Part shown: one piece after another, positions 1 through 11,735 of the stretch | Numbering within the stretch: position 1 is the first letter of the stretch | Layout of the letters: every line of letters begins with the position of its first letter | Origin: Staphylotrichum longicolle | Lineage: Eukaryota > Ascomycota > Sordariomycetes > Sordariales > Chaetomiaceae | Direction: 5' to 3' | DNA: 64,000 nt | NCBI GenBank assembly: GCA_019096155.1 | Contig: JAHCVI010000005.1 | Coordinates: forward strand, 1,188,468 to 1,252,467 | Made by a program: the position numbers and the translations under genes | The notes under the pieces: model-generated | Database searches by the model: none | What the model saw: only the letters and a program-made list of their open reading frames with translations | What the model was told of the DNA's origin: nothing

Positions 1-929
1 GGCCGGGCCGAGGTTGCCGGTGGCCTGTGATGAATAGAAAAGGGTGAATTCAGCATAAAGGTGTCGCGAGGGAAGTTCTGGCTTGGACCCCGTCCCGCCG
101 GTCTCTGTGTAGCAGGCAGCCACGCTCGCCACTCCAGGTGTTGAGTGTTCCTCCCTTTCAGCAGCTCGCTTCTCTTGCCCGACCGCCTTACACCTGTCGA
201 GCGGTAGCATCAGGTCGTCTGCTAACTGCTAACATAGACTGCCTAGCACTTTCTTGCCCGCATGAACCACGTTTCTCTCGAGGCCATCGCCCGCCTTGGC
301 AGCGATGAAAGCCGCGGCATTGTCGCTAGCTCCCACGGGTGGGCTGAACACACGCCACGTTGCCCAAGCTGCGAAGATGCTGTCGGAGCGCGACATGCTT
401 GTCCAGGTCGCTGCTGTCCCTGGCCCGGTTCCATTGCGTCCCGGCTGCTGTGTAATCATCCGCAGCCTGTTCCCACCAATATGAATAAGCCCGCCGGCCA
501 TGGCAGCACTCCGAGCTTTTCACAGCGAGACGCGGGTCCATACGGCGGTAGCGGCCGGGTGGGATACGAACAGTGTGAGCACGCGATGTGGAAGGGGTTA
601 CATGTTGATGGGTTTGGATGACAAAAGGCAGGGCGATATCGCATAGTTTCCCAGAGGACCTCCAAGCACAAGCGACTTTGTCACGATAACAACGGCGGTG
701 AGAGGGGTGGGGCACCGAGGGGATTCGGAGATTGATTCTGTGACATTTGCGGGATTGGTTCTGTCCCTGCTCCCCCTCCAGCTGTCCACCGAACACCAAC
801 TCCCCGACACCCCACCCATAAATCAGCCCCGCATCATACCTCCGATTCCCATACGAATCCACCGTCCACCCGCCCAAAATATCATGACCTATCCTCGCCT
901 GAATCGCCGCCGAGATCCTCGCGTTGCAG

Positions 930-3200
930 CGTTGCCAGTTTCGCTCGCTTCCTCCATCAATCCTGGCCATCATGTGTCCGTACAAATCTGTCAAGCCTGG
1001 GGGAATGCTCTGGACCGCCTCAACAGCATCCCAAACCTCCACTGAACTGAGTTCTTTGAACACGAGAGCTACCCAGAGAAAGGTGTTCTCTACTCATTGG
1101 CGGACTTCTGAGAGATTTCGGCCAAAACGCGGCTGTCGTATCCTTCCTTGTACTCGAGCTCCATAAGTTTGTGATTGATGAATGCGTTGACAGGGTCTTG
1201 CAGACGTTGAGTGTCTAGGTCGACAAAGGATTTGAAAGCGTCTGGACCCTTGAGCTCCGCGAGAAGGTCAACTTCCGGACGGCTAGAGAGCAGCCATCTC
1301 ACCCTCTGGGAGAGGCTGAGGGAAGTCGAAATGAGATCGATGAGATCCGACCGCCCTTGTATGCACTCATCAAGTGCATCGACGCGCGAGTACACAGGCG
1401 ATAATTGAGGATCCTTCAACATATTCCGAAATGCCTCGGACAGGGCGACGAAGGCATCTTGGTCCCTGAAGAGATCGGCGCCTGACTCTTTGTACTTCTG
1501 CAGTAGATGGGATATTAGGCGCGGCTGCTGAAGAAGGAGAAGCCAGATCAAAGACCGAAGGACGGTGGTGGCGTTGTTTAGGGCTGTATCTGTGCCTTGG
1601 CAGAAGAAGAAGGAAAGCACTGGTGATAGGGCAACAGGTTGATACGAGATTTGGCGGATGAGGCCGATCATGAGCATCGTCTTTCCCGTGCCGGCGTGTC
1701 CCTGTATCCAGAGCAATCGACGTAGTGGACGATCAGAGCCGCTATCGTCCCAGTTTGTGAACGCTGCATACTCCGGAGTGCGAAGGATCTACTTGTACGC
1801 ATCATCAAGCAGCTCATCCTTGCCCTTCTCGATTCGCTCCATGTCGTGTTGCGGATCAACGACGCGGAGATCTCTGCGGCACGCTGCCTCGATATCATCC
1901 CTACGGGCGTCCTTCTGCAACGAGATGAAGTCCCGAATGTCCTGATGGATGTCGCCGAGTCGCCTCTCCATTCCCTCGGCATGCTCAACGAGCTTCCCTA
2001 AAGAAGTTTTCGTTTGTTCTTGAAAGAATTGGGCAGCGTCGTGCTGAACGGCAGCCTCCGCGTCGGTAACCAGCTTCAGATCGCCGTCCCAATCATCCAG
2101 GTTGAGCATGCCGCGAAGGAAGACAAGCCCTTGATTGCGGTAGTAGGAACAAACACTCTTCATCTGGTATTGGAGAAGAGCTCTGTAGAGCTCGACGATC
2201 CTCTTTTTCAGCTGGCACAAGACTGCTTCGAAGTTCTTTCCAGCGGCAACGTTATCCTTGTTCAGGAGATGTTCGGTGAGGGCGCAGTACCAGTCCATTC
2301 TGGAGATGACATGGGCGATACCGGCAAGGTTGGATTTCGTCGCTTGCGCAGGATTTTGGAGGATCTGGAGGCATGTTAGCAGAGCCAAGTTCAAAGGTGT
2401 GTTCGAAGGACGACTGCTTACTTGCAGCCCAACGCAGACACCGGCCCACGGAAGCGCAGCCTGCGGCACGCTTTGGACAGCCAGGTCGATTATTCCCTTG
2501 ACTGACAGGACGAAACCGGCGACGTTGCCTACTCCGTTCGTGATCTTGGACGCTCTGGAAAGTTTTGCCTGGCCTTCACCAGCGTCCTCATATGCATCTG
2601 TCGTGTGGTCGGGTTATGGAGCTCGGCCGAGATGTTGGTGTCAGGAGCAACGCCCGGGTTGGCTCCGAGAACTGTTTCCAATGTTTTCACGTATGAGATG
2701 ACAAGCTCTGCATTGTCCGCCTCAAGGCTGTCGTACGCGGTGTTCCACAGTCTCTCGGATGCGGAGAGGGCAACGGCCGGTTGCTCTGTGGATTCGGTCG
2801 GCGGAGGTTTGGGTGCGGATTCGGCGGGCAGAGCAGGAGGCAGTGCTCGCGATGCTGCGGGTGGCTGGTGGTCGTCGGGGACTCTCGTATCCGTGCCGGG
2901 TCGGGCGGCCTTTGCGGCGGCGGCGGGCGCGGCGGCAGACGGGGAGGGAGGAGCACATGACTCTGTCGCGACAACGGAAGACGCTTTCGATCCGTGTTCT
3001 GCATTTTCCCGATCGGATGACCGGACGTCTGCTGGAGAATGTGAGTTACGAACAGCCTTGCAATGCTGGGCAGAGTCGTGCAGTCTTCAGCCGAATGGAT
3101 ACGATGCGCCGACATGTTCGGGAGCAGCATGAGAGCGGCGGCGGCCCATATCGTTGGGAGGACCGGCTGCGACAGCGACTGGCCCGAGGAGGACGACGAC
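930..3200 (-). pseudogene. Broken NWD/NACHT NLR-type NTPase gene (C-terminal repeats missing)
   Basis: Minus-strand remnant of a fungal STAND/NLR gene. Such proteins are cytosolic receptors of vegetative incompatibility or innate immunity, with an NWD-type N-terminal domain, a NACHT ATPase and C-terminal repeats. Seen: the N-terminal NACHT-associated domain (from about 2740, LPWAGVCVGLQ, then ending MDWYCALTEHLL), a 57 bp in-frame intron at 2365-2421, the P-loop GHAGTGKT near 1680-1705, Walker B-like DALDEC, SSRPEVDL, and the end of the NACHT region (FLWVALVFKEL, IPPGLTDLYGHMM) down to about 930. Lesions: a frameshift near 2575, an in-frame TAG at 1789-1791 where the family has Trp before ILRT (a TGG-to-TAG, RIP-type change), and a frame change between about 1063 and 1090. 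Nothing like ankyrin, TPR or WD40 repeats follows, so the sensor half is lost. The exact start is uncertain. Positions 1-930 hold nothing else I can support. Confidence 0.85.
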
Positions 3201-3719
3201 AAGGACGACGACGAGGATGACGAGGATTACTGTGGCCGCTGAGCTCCGGTTCGTGCGTGGGCGACTCGAGCACGGAGTAATTGTCTCGGTGTTGCTGGAG
3301 GACCCAGTGCTTTGGTTTGTTCAAATTTCATCAATCTTGGCACCAGCAGGCTCAGGAACCTCGGGTTTTGGGGACGACAAACTTTACGATACTACTCTTA
3401 GACGGCATTAATGATGCTCTAAAGCAAAGCTTGGTGCCTGTGGTGGGGCGTGGACAGTGATGGCTGCGCCATCACATCGACCGCTGAAGGCGTGGGATCG
3501 CGATGAGGGACATGATGGCTAAGTCGTAAGGTGGTCGGGTGCGTGAAGGCAATCCAAGGACAATGACTGGCTCGCATTGTCCCAGGGAAATAGGTCGGTC
3601 GAGTGAGCAAGAGAATGCCTGTTGGCGAGCGGAGCGCAGCCTGCGGTTCACAAGTTAGGCGGCGCTGGTCACTTCGACATTCATCCTATTACTTCACAAG
3701 CTAACTAACTACAAACACT

Positions 3720-4996
3720 TTACAAACACTGCGAGTACCAGTCATTAGAGTACTTACAGGTATAAGGAGCCTCGCATGTCTTGCATCCCGAGTAGCCGCT
3801 GCCACCACATTGAGCCCAGTGCGCCGCCGTGCACCCGCCGGGTCCACCTCCCGAGGCCGACGTGGTTGTCGCGGCCGGCGCCGTGCTTGTTGAGGTCGTG
3901 CCTGTGCCCGAAGACCCCCATGTGTTGAGTATGGTGTTGTAAGCCGCCTTCTTCTGCAGGCTGGTGTCCCAGATAAGCGGGGCCGAGTTGCTGATCCACG
4001 TGTACTTGTCGGTGAAGCCCCAGGTGGTGATACCCACGCAGGCGCTAACTTGCTTGCACGCCGACACGATGGTGGCGTAGTCGGTTGCCTGCTGCGCGAA
4101 GTTGGGGTTGCTCGACGGCGTCGCGATGTCCAGCTCGGTGTAGGCCACCTCGACGCCGAGGTTAGCGAACGCCTGCATGTTGGTGACGTACTGCGAGGCG
4201 GCGCCGACCTGGCCCGTCGTCATGTGGCCCTGCATGCCGAAGCCGTGGATAGGCGCGCCATATGACTTGACCATCTTGATCAGGTTCTGGGCGCCCGTCG
4301 CCTTGGAACCTGGACGGTCGCAGTTGTAATCGTTATAATATCTGTTTTGAGTTAGAGAGAGGTGTGAATAATGTGGCTACTGAGGCTGGGGAGGAGGAGG
4401 AGGGGGTGGGGGGGCATCGTCTTACAGCTTGGCTGCAGGATCGGCGGTGGCGGCGGCAGCAAAGGCGATGGGGATGAAGGCTGGACCGATGGTCGAGCCC
4501 CAGATGGAGCCGGAGGTGCGGTACGAGCCGTCCTCGTTGAGTGCCTCGTTGACGACGTCCCAGGCGTAGCATTTGCCCTTGTAGTGGCCGACCACGTTGG
4601 CGATGTGGTTCTTCATGATGCTGATGAGCGTCGCGTTGTCGAACTTGCCGTTGGTCACCCACGACGGCACCTGCGAGTGCCACACCAGCGCGTGGCAGCG
4701 CATGAGCTGGCCGTTGGCCTGCGCCTGAGCCACGATCTTGTCGGCATTGGCGTAGTTGAAGCTGCCGCGCGAGGCTCCGTCGCGTCGAACTTCATCTCGT
4801 TCTCGCATGTGTACTGCCCGAAGTCTTGCGAGTTCTTGGCGATGTTGTTCGCGTTGGCGTCGCCCAGGACTTGGGTGCTAATTTCTGTGCCGAAGTACTT
4901 CTTGCCGGCGGCCTGAGCCCGGGCATTGAGGCCATCGGCGGCAACGAGACCCGCCGAAGCCAGCGTGGCAAATAGAATTGCTTTGACAGGCGCCAT
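3720..4996 (-). pseudogene. GH10 endo-1,4-beta-xylanase with C-terminal CBM1, one frameshift
   Basis: Secreted GH10 xylanase that would hydrolyse beta-1,4-xylan. Start at 4996 (MAPVKAILF) with a signal peptide ending about LVAADG. The GH10 barrel carries WDVVNEALNEDG (acid/base Glu) and VAYTELDI (nucleophile Glu). It is followed by a Thr/Ser/Ala linker and a CBM1 module ending WYSQCL with a TAA at 3720-3722. One intron at 4342-4425 (84 bp) joins KL to YYNDYN. Between the segment ending DATEP and the one starting RGSFNYANADK one base is missing near 4773, so the reading frame breaks in the catalytic domain. If this is an assembly error the gene would be a normal ~395-aa CBM1-xylanase. It is divergent from the intact GH27 gene, which suggests a joint hemicellulose role. 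Confidence 0.9.
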
Positions 4997-5921
4997 GGTT
5001 TGCAAGACGAGCTGAGCTGGCAGGACGCTGATTTCAACAGTCACTGGCTCCTTTAAATCCTCAACGCCCGTTAGAGGCCCGCATCTTTCCTCTTCAGTTT
5101 CCGCTCCAGGCATCTACGTCCGTTCCGCTTCGAATGTGGCATCACCGTCATCATCCGAGGAATCTCGTCCCGTCCAAGGTTAGTCTCTTGTTCCGAGGAG
5201 AGGCATATCTTGTTATTGGCGCGCAACACAAAAGTCTGTCTCCTATTCTGGAGGAGAGACATGCGTCATTGGCGCGCAACACAAACACAAGCGATGGGCA
5301 GCGTGCCATCGCAGAGTTGTGCCTGACCTTTCAGCAAATATTATGGTCGTCCCTGAGCTTTCGGCAAATGTTGCAGTCACCCACGATCAGCTTCCCCGGG
5401 TTCTACGTTGCCAAGTGGAGGCTGAGCGCCAACAATGCAACTGAAACGTGCTCCCGCTCCGCTTACCCGGTTTGAACCAGGTCGCATAGTAGCCTTAATT
5501 AATGCGCACGCGGTAATGAAAGAACCCACGGAGCCAGAGTTCCAGCCCTTGTAATACTCGCCCCTGCTGGATGTGCCCTCGAAGCAGCTCTTACCCGCAT
5601 ACGCCAATCCGGGAATGTCATGATGTGTCCAAGCAGCCTGATTGGTGCGGCAGTAGCCCGTGCTGGCAGTCTAGGCATTTCGGTCCGCCTACGGCCCTCC
5701 TCTACTCGCTTGCGAGAAACGGACCGAGGAAACGAAAGGTTCGTGAGGCTCCTTTAGCAGGAACCAGGAACCTGAAGACAGATGGATACCAAGTAGTTAG
5801 ATACTGAATATATAATACGAGACGTGTCAGATACTAACGAAACGTCCCACATCTTTTACGGGCGGCCTTACACGTGCTCAACACCGGGATTGGTATCGTC
5901 ACTTCACTCTGATCAGACAGG
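4997..5921. promoter_or_regulatory. Shared divergent intergenic region of GH10 and GH27
   Basis: About 925 bp between two head-to-head starts (GH10 at 4996, GH27 at 5922), the only room for both promoters. No gene is supported inside. It contains an imperfect direct repeat (see 5197-5287). I did not find a clustered, unambiguous XlnR or CreA site pattern that I would defend. Co-regulation is therefore inference from the arrangement only. Confidence 0.5.
5197..5287. repeat. Imperfect direct repeat around GGCGCGCAACACAAA
   Basis: Two copies of a ~33-36 bp unit, each beginning GAGGAGAG and ending in the same TTGGCGCGCAACACAAA string, lie about 55 bp apart. They sit within the GH10/GH27 shared intergenic region. 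Function is unknown: they may be regulatory boxes or a small duplication. Confidence 0.6.
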
Positions 5922-7589
5922 ATGCACTCTAAGTCGATCTTCGCCGGCACGGCCATCGGTTATCTCGTCTCTCTGGCCGCAGCCCTTAACAACGGGCTGA
6001 GTCGGACTCCCGCCCTAGGATGGAATAGCTGGGTAATGTTTAACACCGAACCCTTAATGATACTATTCACAGGCTGAGCTTCAGCTAGAATGTCGCCCAG
6101 TGTAATGCGGCGTCGGCCAGCTACGCCCTGTCGACGGCCAACGCCTTCGTCTCGCTGGGTCTCAAGGACCTCGGCTACACCTACATCAACATCGACGACT
6201 GCTGGAGCACCCTTTCCAGGAATTCGTCGGGATATCTGGTCCCAGACCCCTCCAAGTGGCCCAACGGTATCAAACCCGTCGTAGACCAGATCCACGGGAT
6301 GGGCCTTAAGTTCGGTCTGTACGGCTGTGCCGGCACCAAGACCTGCGGGGGCTACCCCGGCTCACAGGGATACGAGGTCAAGGACGCGCAGACGCTGGCG
6401 GCCTGGGGCGTCGACTACTGGAAGTACGACAATTGCTATACGCCTTGCAACGGCGGCGCAGTACAGACGTGCGGCTCGCCTGCTGGGAGCACGCAGACGT
6501 GGTACGGCACCATGCGCAATGCCCTCCAGTCCGTCAGCCGGCCCATCCTTTTCTCCATGTGCCAGTGGGGACGGGATAATGTCTGGACCTGGGGCGCTAA
6601 CTATGGAAATTCGTGGAGAATGTCAACCGACAACTGGAACGACTGGGCCTCGGTCGTCCGGATCGCCTCTGCTGCCGCGGGCATGGCTCAATATGCGGCC
6701 CCCGGGGGCTTCAACGACCTCGACATGATGGTAGATCCTCGTCCTGCCTCTCCAAGCCGGTCGGGAAGCTAACTCGGGCGATAGCAAGTCGGCAACGGAA
6801 AGCTGACTGCCGCGGAAGAACGCACTCACTTCGGACTCTGGGCTATGGCCAAGTCGCCGATTATCCTCGGCACTGACCTCAGTAAGATTTCGAGCGCAAC
6901 CTTGGGCATCGTCAAGAACAAGGTAGCAAGGTCTAGCCATAACGTCCACTGAGAAAACCAGACACTGACAGCTCTGTACCCAGGGAATCATCGCTATCAA
7001 CCAAGACCCGTTGGGCAAGGCGGCCACCTATTTCCAGCCTAAAGGAGCCGCCGCCCCCGTCCCGGGACAGATTTATCCATACTGGGCAGGGCCGCTGACC
7101 GACGGCGTAGCAGTCGGCCTAGTGGCGGCCACTGGCGCCCAGACGCTCTCGGTCAACTTCGCAGACGTGCCGGGCCTGGGCTCCGGCATAATGAACTGGG
7201 TTGAGTACTACACTGGGAAGACAGGCAGCGGCACCAGCGTGTCGTTCAGTCTCGGCTCGCACGATATGGCCATCCTCAAGGTCACGAAGCCTGGCGGCTC
7301 GACTTCCTCGACGCCCTCTTCTGCTGCTGCATCCTCGACGAGGACCACGACGGCGACGGCCCCAGGAAGGACGCAGACTCAATATGGGCAGTGCGGCGGC
7401 ACAGGCTGGACGGGCCCGATTGTCGTATGTCCAATCTGCCCTGGCGAAAGGGGTTTTGTGAGCTGACAATAAGGTGCAGTGCGAGCCTCCGTACACCTGC
7501 AGGTACTCGAATGGTAAGCTAATAAAGGACTGTTCCGATTCTTGACCGCCGACTAACGCTCAACAGACTGGTACTCCCAGTGCCTGTAG
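5922..7589 (+). CDS. GH27 alpha-galactosidase with C-terminal CBM1 (intact, six exons)
   Basis: Secreted alpha-galactosidase that removes alpha-1,6-galactose from galactomannan and raffinose-type sugars; the CBM1 anchors it to cellulose. Exons 5922-6032, 6089-6730, 6785-6922, 6984-7424, 7480-7513 and 7567-7589 join in frame to 462 residues. The five introns are 53-61 bp with GT-AG ends. Signal peptide about residues 1-21, then TPALGWNSW, YINIDDCW, and YWKYDNC with the nucleophile Asp near residue 151. RMSTDNWNDW supplies the acid/base Asp near 218 (RxxxD spacing). GFNDLDMM, KSPIILGTDL and INQDPLGK are further family landmarks. A Ser/Thr/Ala linker leads to a CBM1 of about 35 residues (QYGQCGGTGWTGP to WYSQCL) that is itself split by two introns. 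It is divergent to GH10 and the only intact wall hydrolase in the window. Confidence 0.93.
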
Positions 7590-7999
7590 GAGGCCCGACG
7601 GGCGGCTCTACGCCAACGTGCCATGAAAGAGAGGCTTTGCATGTTCAGCCCTAATGGGGGCCGTCGGTAGTGGCTTGTAGCACAAGGGCTTAAACTGTGC
7701 CTAGTCTATGATCCATGGTTGCGCAGCGAAGTGCAGCCCTTCGGGTTAACATGCTCCGCTGTGGCCACAAGCGGAAACAGCAGCCGTGTCTCGGCCAGAA
7801 TACCTACCTTGTTCATATTGAACCACGAGCCGCGCTTGGCAGAAGCGCGGAAGAATTCGGTAGTGGCGTATGCGGAGTTTGACGGTTTGAGGGAGGCAGG
7901 TGTATACCAGGCCTCACTCGTGATCGTTTCGACGCTGGCGGCACAGCGCAAAGAACCCCCTCCTTACCTAGGAACTTGCTACGGGATCGGAAACTTTAA
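7590..7999. other. Intergenic, no feature supported
   Basis: The 3' flank of the GH27 gene. Short open frames here lack codon or family support. Confidence 0.5.
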
Positions 8000-8697
8000 T
8001 CAGGCATGGCGCAATAATCTTGGCCTGCCCTTGCTGGTTTCTCTTGCCGCCGTCGTCAGCAACAGCAAAATTCGGAGACAAGGCAGGAGCTGAGAGGTCA
8101 GATCTTGTACCCGTTGAAGATATTGAAGTAACGCCGTGCTCAACGCAATCTTCTTCCTTGGATTAATCTGCATCCCCCACAGCACCGCAGCCGGATAAAG
8201 CGCCAACCAGAAGTCAAACAATGCGGAGCTCGCTGCTGCCGCGATACTAGTCGCAATCAAAACGACGGGGTCCCAGTACCGGGCTTTGATTCCGATCGTC
8301 CAAAGAACCCGAGGGGGATCGCACTGCACGTACACGAAGGTGATGCACAGTACGATCAACACGGCATTGACGCCGGCCAGAGCCCAAATGGCTATCTCAT
8401 GTCTGTGGGACGGGCTGAGGAGGTCTTTGATGAGGATCACGACCGCAAATTTGGGGAATGTGTAGGATAGGATACCCGGGATGAAGAAGACGGTTGTAAG
8501 AGGAGGGCGCGTTCGGCTTGCGGAATCGTGAGGGCTGCGACGTGACGGCCCGAGCCGGAGTGTACGGCGACAGTTACTATGAACATATACACGTAACTTA
8601 AGGCCTGGGAACGAGGGAGGGGCATCAGTAGAGTACGCATAGGAGGCCAAGCAAGGCACGAGGACTCCTGCATTGCCCCACACCTACTGCACGACAC
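8000..8697 (-). pseudogene. PTH11/rhodopsin-type membrane protein, frameshifted and truncated
   Basis: Minus-strand relic of the fungal rhodopsin-like domain found in PTH11-type receptors. Recognisable segments are YVYMFIVTVAVHSGSGRHVAAL, then in another frame TTVFFIPGILSYTFPKFAVVI. A transmembrane helix (EIAIWALAGVNAVLIVLCITFVY), the cysteine-bearing loop VQCDPPR and the helix FDFWLALYPAAVLWGM follow. A one-base frameshift lies near 8505 and the expected final helix is replaced by unrelated sequence after about 8140. The first two helices are not visible. It is a distant paralogue of the intact gene at 9579-10841; a similar fragment lies at 59907-60240. Confidence 0.75.
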
Positions 8698-9578
8698 AGC
8701 GGCCGCAGCACGGCAGTGTTAACTTGTGGCGCAGCACCTCCCTCTTGGCTTTGCCAACGAATCAGACTTGTCCAAAATCAGACGTTTGTTTGCGCGGGGT
8801 TGGGTTTGCAGGCTAGCAGCATTCAAGATATCAAGAAGCAGGACTTCAAGTTTTAGAATTTTGTCAGCTGCCTATATTGTACTGCCGAGGTGAAGTCAGT
8901 CTAAGCTACCCTGCGCATCTCCCGCGAGCAGCAAGAAGCCGGGCCTCCAAGTCGGAGGCGCCAGGGTCAAGCTCAAGTCCGGCCAGTCTCGGTATATGAA
9001 ACTGTTGCAGGGCAACAGAATGAAGAAGGCGTTGTTAGTGTGGGAAAGGTGGGATGCCCTGGCGTGGGGCGCCAGGGAAATGGTCTAGTGGGTAACAGAA
9101 GCAGAGTTCGCGTCTTAAGGAATAAAAATGCATTGTTAATGGTAGAAGAACAAATCGTTCGTGAGGATCGCAAGCTGGAAGAAGCGGAAGACGGCAAAGA
9201 CGCTGGTTTCGTTCAAGCAGCATCTCGTCGGTCAGGAAAGACATAGCGACAGTTTTCCCGGATCCCATTTTTATTTCTGTTCAATCGCAGCAACCATCCA
9301 TGTTGCGCTGCACTTTTCAATTCTTATTCACATTGGCCGCCGCCGCCACGGTTGGGTCGCAATTGCAGGATCGCGCGAAAGCTGGCTGATCTCCTTCACC
9401 CCGCCTCGCGGCGGCTAGAGGCAGCCAATGGCGTTCGCAGGAGACTGCGCGACATCTTTTGATTGGATGTCTCGACCTCGAGCATCCTTGGCCTTGGCAT
9501 GTGCTCTGAAGGCTTGCTTCTGGTCGTTGAAGGAGTGTTGCGAAGTACGCGACTAAAACTGTAACAAGAACATCGAGA
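8698..9578. other. Intergenic, no feature supported
   Basis: GC-normal sequence between the broken and the intact rhodopsin-type genes. The frames are short and unrelated to known families. Confidence 0.5.
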
Positions 9579-10841
9579 TCATTGCAGACATGCACCCTTC
9601 CTTCTACCTCCACTCTTTCCAGACTCCCAACTGTCTTCCGTGGATATTACTTTAAGTTCGTGGGACGCAGGAGGGATTTTGACGCCCAGTCCTCTGTAGG
9701 ATAAGTTGCAAAGATCCGGTACTTCGGAGAGCCGGGACGGGCGCGATGGTGTTTTGGTGTCTCGGAGCAGGACCCGGAGCGTGGGGATGCAGGCGGCGAT
9801 CATGGTCACTGTCGATTCGGTCACGTCCCAGATGAAAAGGATGACATCGTAGTCTGTCTGGTTGTCAGTCAGGTGTATCGCATGTGCAGCAGTGGTAGGA
9901 TTGACTTGCATGCGTCTTGCCCGCCAAGGTTTGGCAAATTGACGCACTTTACGATGGTAACAACTCCCGCCCTAGAGAGGGACCAGTGTTAGAGGACGGA
10001 AAGAGGTGCTCGGTAGCGACGAGGGTTACTCACACTGCGCCCATACTCATGGCAACCACGACGCCAATCTTTTCCTTGCGTCTCAGTGCGATATTCCACA
10101 TAAAGGTCCAAGGAAGGATGGCGAGCGTGAAGTCCATTGCGGCCGAGTAGGCTGAGACGGAGAGTTAGCCGTTGCCACGGACAAGGTAATGGGAAGAGGA
10201 CCAACCGCCGGTGGCGATCCAGATTTTTGATCCCACGCGAGGAGCCCAGCAGGTGCCCGGCAAGTCCATGATCCAGCCCTTGGCTAGCGGCTTGCATTGA
10301 ATCCACGGGACCATGGCAGCGAAGCCCATGGCGATGTTCATGGATATAATGATGAACCACACAAAGGCCTTGGTCATGCCCGTCGTCAGGCGGAGGAGCG
10401 TGAGGGCAAACGCTGTCTTGGTCCACACGGCGGCGGTGATGCTGAGTGTCGCCCGGCTGTAGATGATAACCATGAAGCGAGGGGGGTTATAGATATTGAG
10501 GTCCCAATCGTGCATGCCGTAGTTAAAGTCGTTCACCAGAACGGTGGTTGTGGCGTCGGTGGCGACTATGGTACACTGAATACCGGATAGGTACACGAGG
10601 CACATGTCAGCACTCTGCAACTCGCAAACAAGCCAAGCACTCGCATCTAACGCACCCAGGCCGCTATCAAGATCCAGTCGTCCCACCACAGGCCACGCCG
10701 GATGTTGAGCTTGCAGTAAAGGCGGAGGCCTAAAAACGCCGAGGCCAAGGCGGTCAAGCCCCACGAGACGCCGAGCAGCATCGGGCCCCTGTCGTCATGG
10801 GGACGTTCGTCAGAAGACGGCGACGGGCCAGGCGTTGGCAT
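9579..10841 (-). CDS. PTH11/rhodopsin-domain seven-helix membrane protein (intact, five exons)
   Basis: Integral membrane protein of the fungal rhodopsin (PTH11-related) superfamily, 336 aa. The family includes putative GPCR-like surface sensors, but the ligand is unknown. Exons (minus): 10841-10656, 10575-10206, 10151-10034, 9971-9910 and 9853-9579, totalling 1011 nt in one frame. Start MPTPGPSPSS is chosen at the methionine nearest the first helix (MLLGVSWGLTALASAFLGLRLY); an upstream ATG at 10871 is possible. Landmarks are WWDDWILIAAW, PRFMVIIYSRATLSITAAVWTK, the Cys loop IQCKPLAKGW, YSAAMDFTLAILPWTFMW, RRKEKIGVVVAMSMGA and ILFIWDVTESTVTMIAACIPTLRVL. The last intron (9854-9909, 56 bp) uses a GC-AG splice pair (donor GCAAGT), needed to keep the frame through QDAYYDVILF. 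Cytoplasmic tail about 55 aa. Confidence 0.88.
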
Positions 10842-11477
10842 TGTGGAAAAGACGAAAAGAATGGAGACCAAGGAAAAAAGAAAGGCCCCTGCTCATCTTG
10901 CCGAAATGCAACATTGGGGTCGACACATCACTTTAAACCAGTTGCCTTGCCAGCCCAGCTCGACCAGCACCACCCAGCAACCCGTCAGGAATCAGGGGAT
11001 TGTGGCTGCTACATTTTCAGATGAGATGCGCACGAGCTAGGGCGCGTTATAATTTGGACGCGGGAGACATCTCTCAAATTGGCTCGGCGCGCTCCCAATC
11101 GGGCCAAGCACACGCTCTGAAGTGGCGACGATCAACTTCGACGAGAGGGGTGGCGGCGCCCAGACTTGTCTGGCTTCAGCGCGTTGAAGCGGCCCGTGCG
11201 CTGCAACACCAATCGAAGGTCGACCCTGTCTCCTGGTGTGGGACACTCTAACCCCCTCAAGTCACGATCTGCACTGCCGTATATAATCTACACGTGTATC
11301 GCCTTATGGGACAGACCACCAATTGGGGCACTTTTCTGCTGGCCGGCGCCACGGCCAGGGCGCCGCCGCAGCATCAGGTCGGGACGGCGCCGTTTGACCG
11401 GCTCTGGAGCATCGTGACCAATAGCGCCGCGTCCGAGTGGGACTGGCCGTCTCCGACTCCGAGCCTCCCGAGTCAGG
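10842..11477. other. Intergenic, no feature supported
   Basis: Upstream flank of the rhodopsin-type gene. No supported coding region; the frames overlap in a GC-rich stretch. Confidence 0.4.
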
Positions 11478-11660
11478 ATGGGCCGCGTGCCCAACGACAA
11501 CCTCCCGCGCATGGAGGCCGGCGAGACCTACACGGCCCTGGTTGCGCTGACCGTCTTGAGTGTGGGCTTTTGGGGCCATCCACGCGGCCGGCTGGAACCT
11601 TGCGTTCCCCAGCCGTGCAGAGCAGACGCTGTGGCGGGTGGCGGGTGGCCATGGCCATGA
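11478..11660 (+). pseudogene. Fragment of a small fungal integral membrane protein
   Basis: A plus-strand stretch resembles the core of a fungal multi-pass membrane protein of unknown function. VPNDNLPRMEAGETYTAL is followed by a hydrophobic segment, then after a one-base frameshift near 11572 (run of G) by IHAAGWNLAFPSRAEQTLWRVAG. Neither the N-terminal nor the C-terminal helices are recognisable in the flanks, so it is a decayed fragment. The family assignment is from memory of the motif and is tentative. Confidence 0.4.
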
Positions 11661-11735
11661 CCGTTGGCGCTGCTGGCGGTGGGGAGACCCCGGGCGGTTC
11701 CATGACCAGCTGAAGTCGGAGATCGACCCCTCCAC

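Noticed and set aside
262..1166. Several overlapping frames of 60-120 codons on both strands
   Set aside because: None shows family motifs; the minus-strand NACHT remnant explains the 3' part.
3419..3610. Short minus-strand frame downstream of GH10
   Set aside because: No signal or domain, and it lies in the 3' flank.
5455..5490. tRNA-like T-arm (GGTTCAAACC on the minus strand)
   Set aside because: The flanking stem does not pair and no anticodon or acceptor arms could be assembled.
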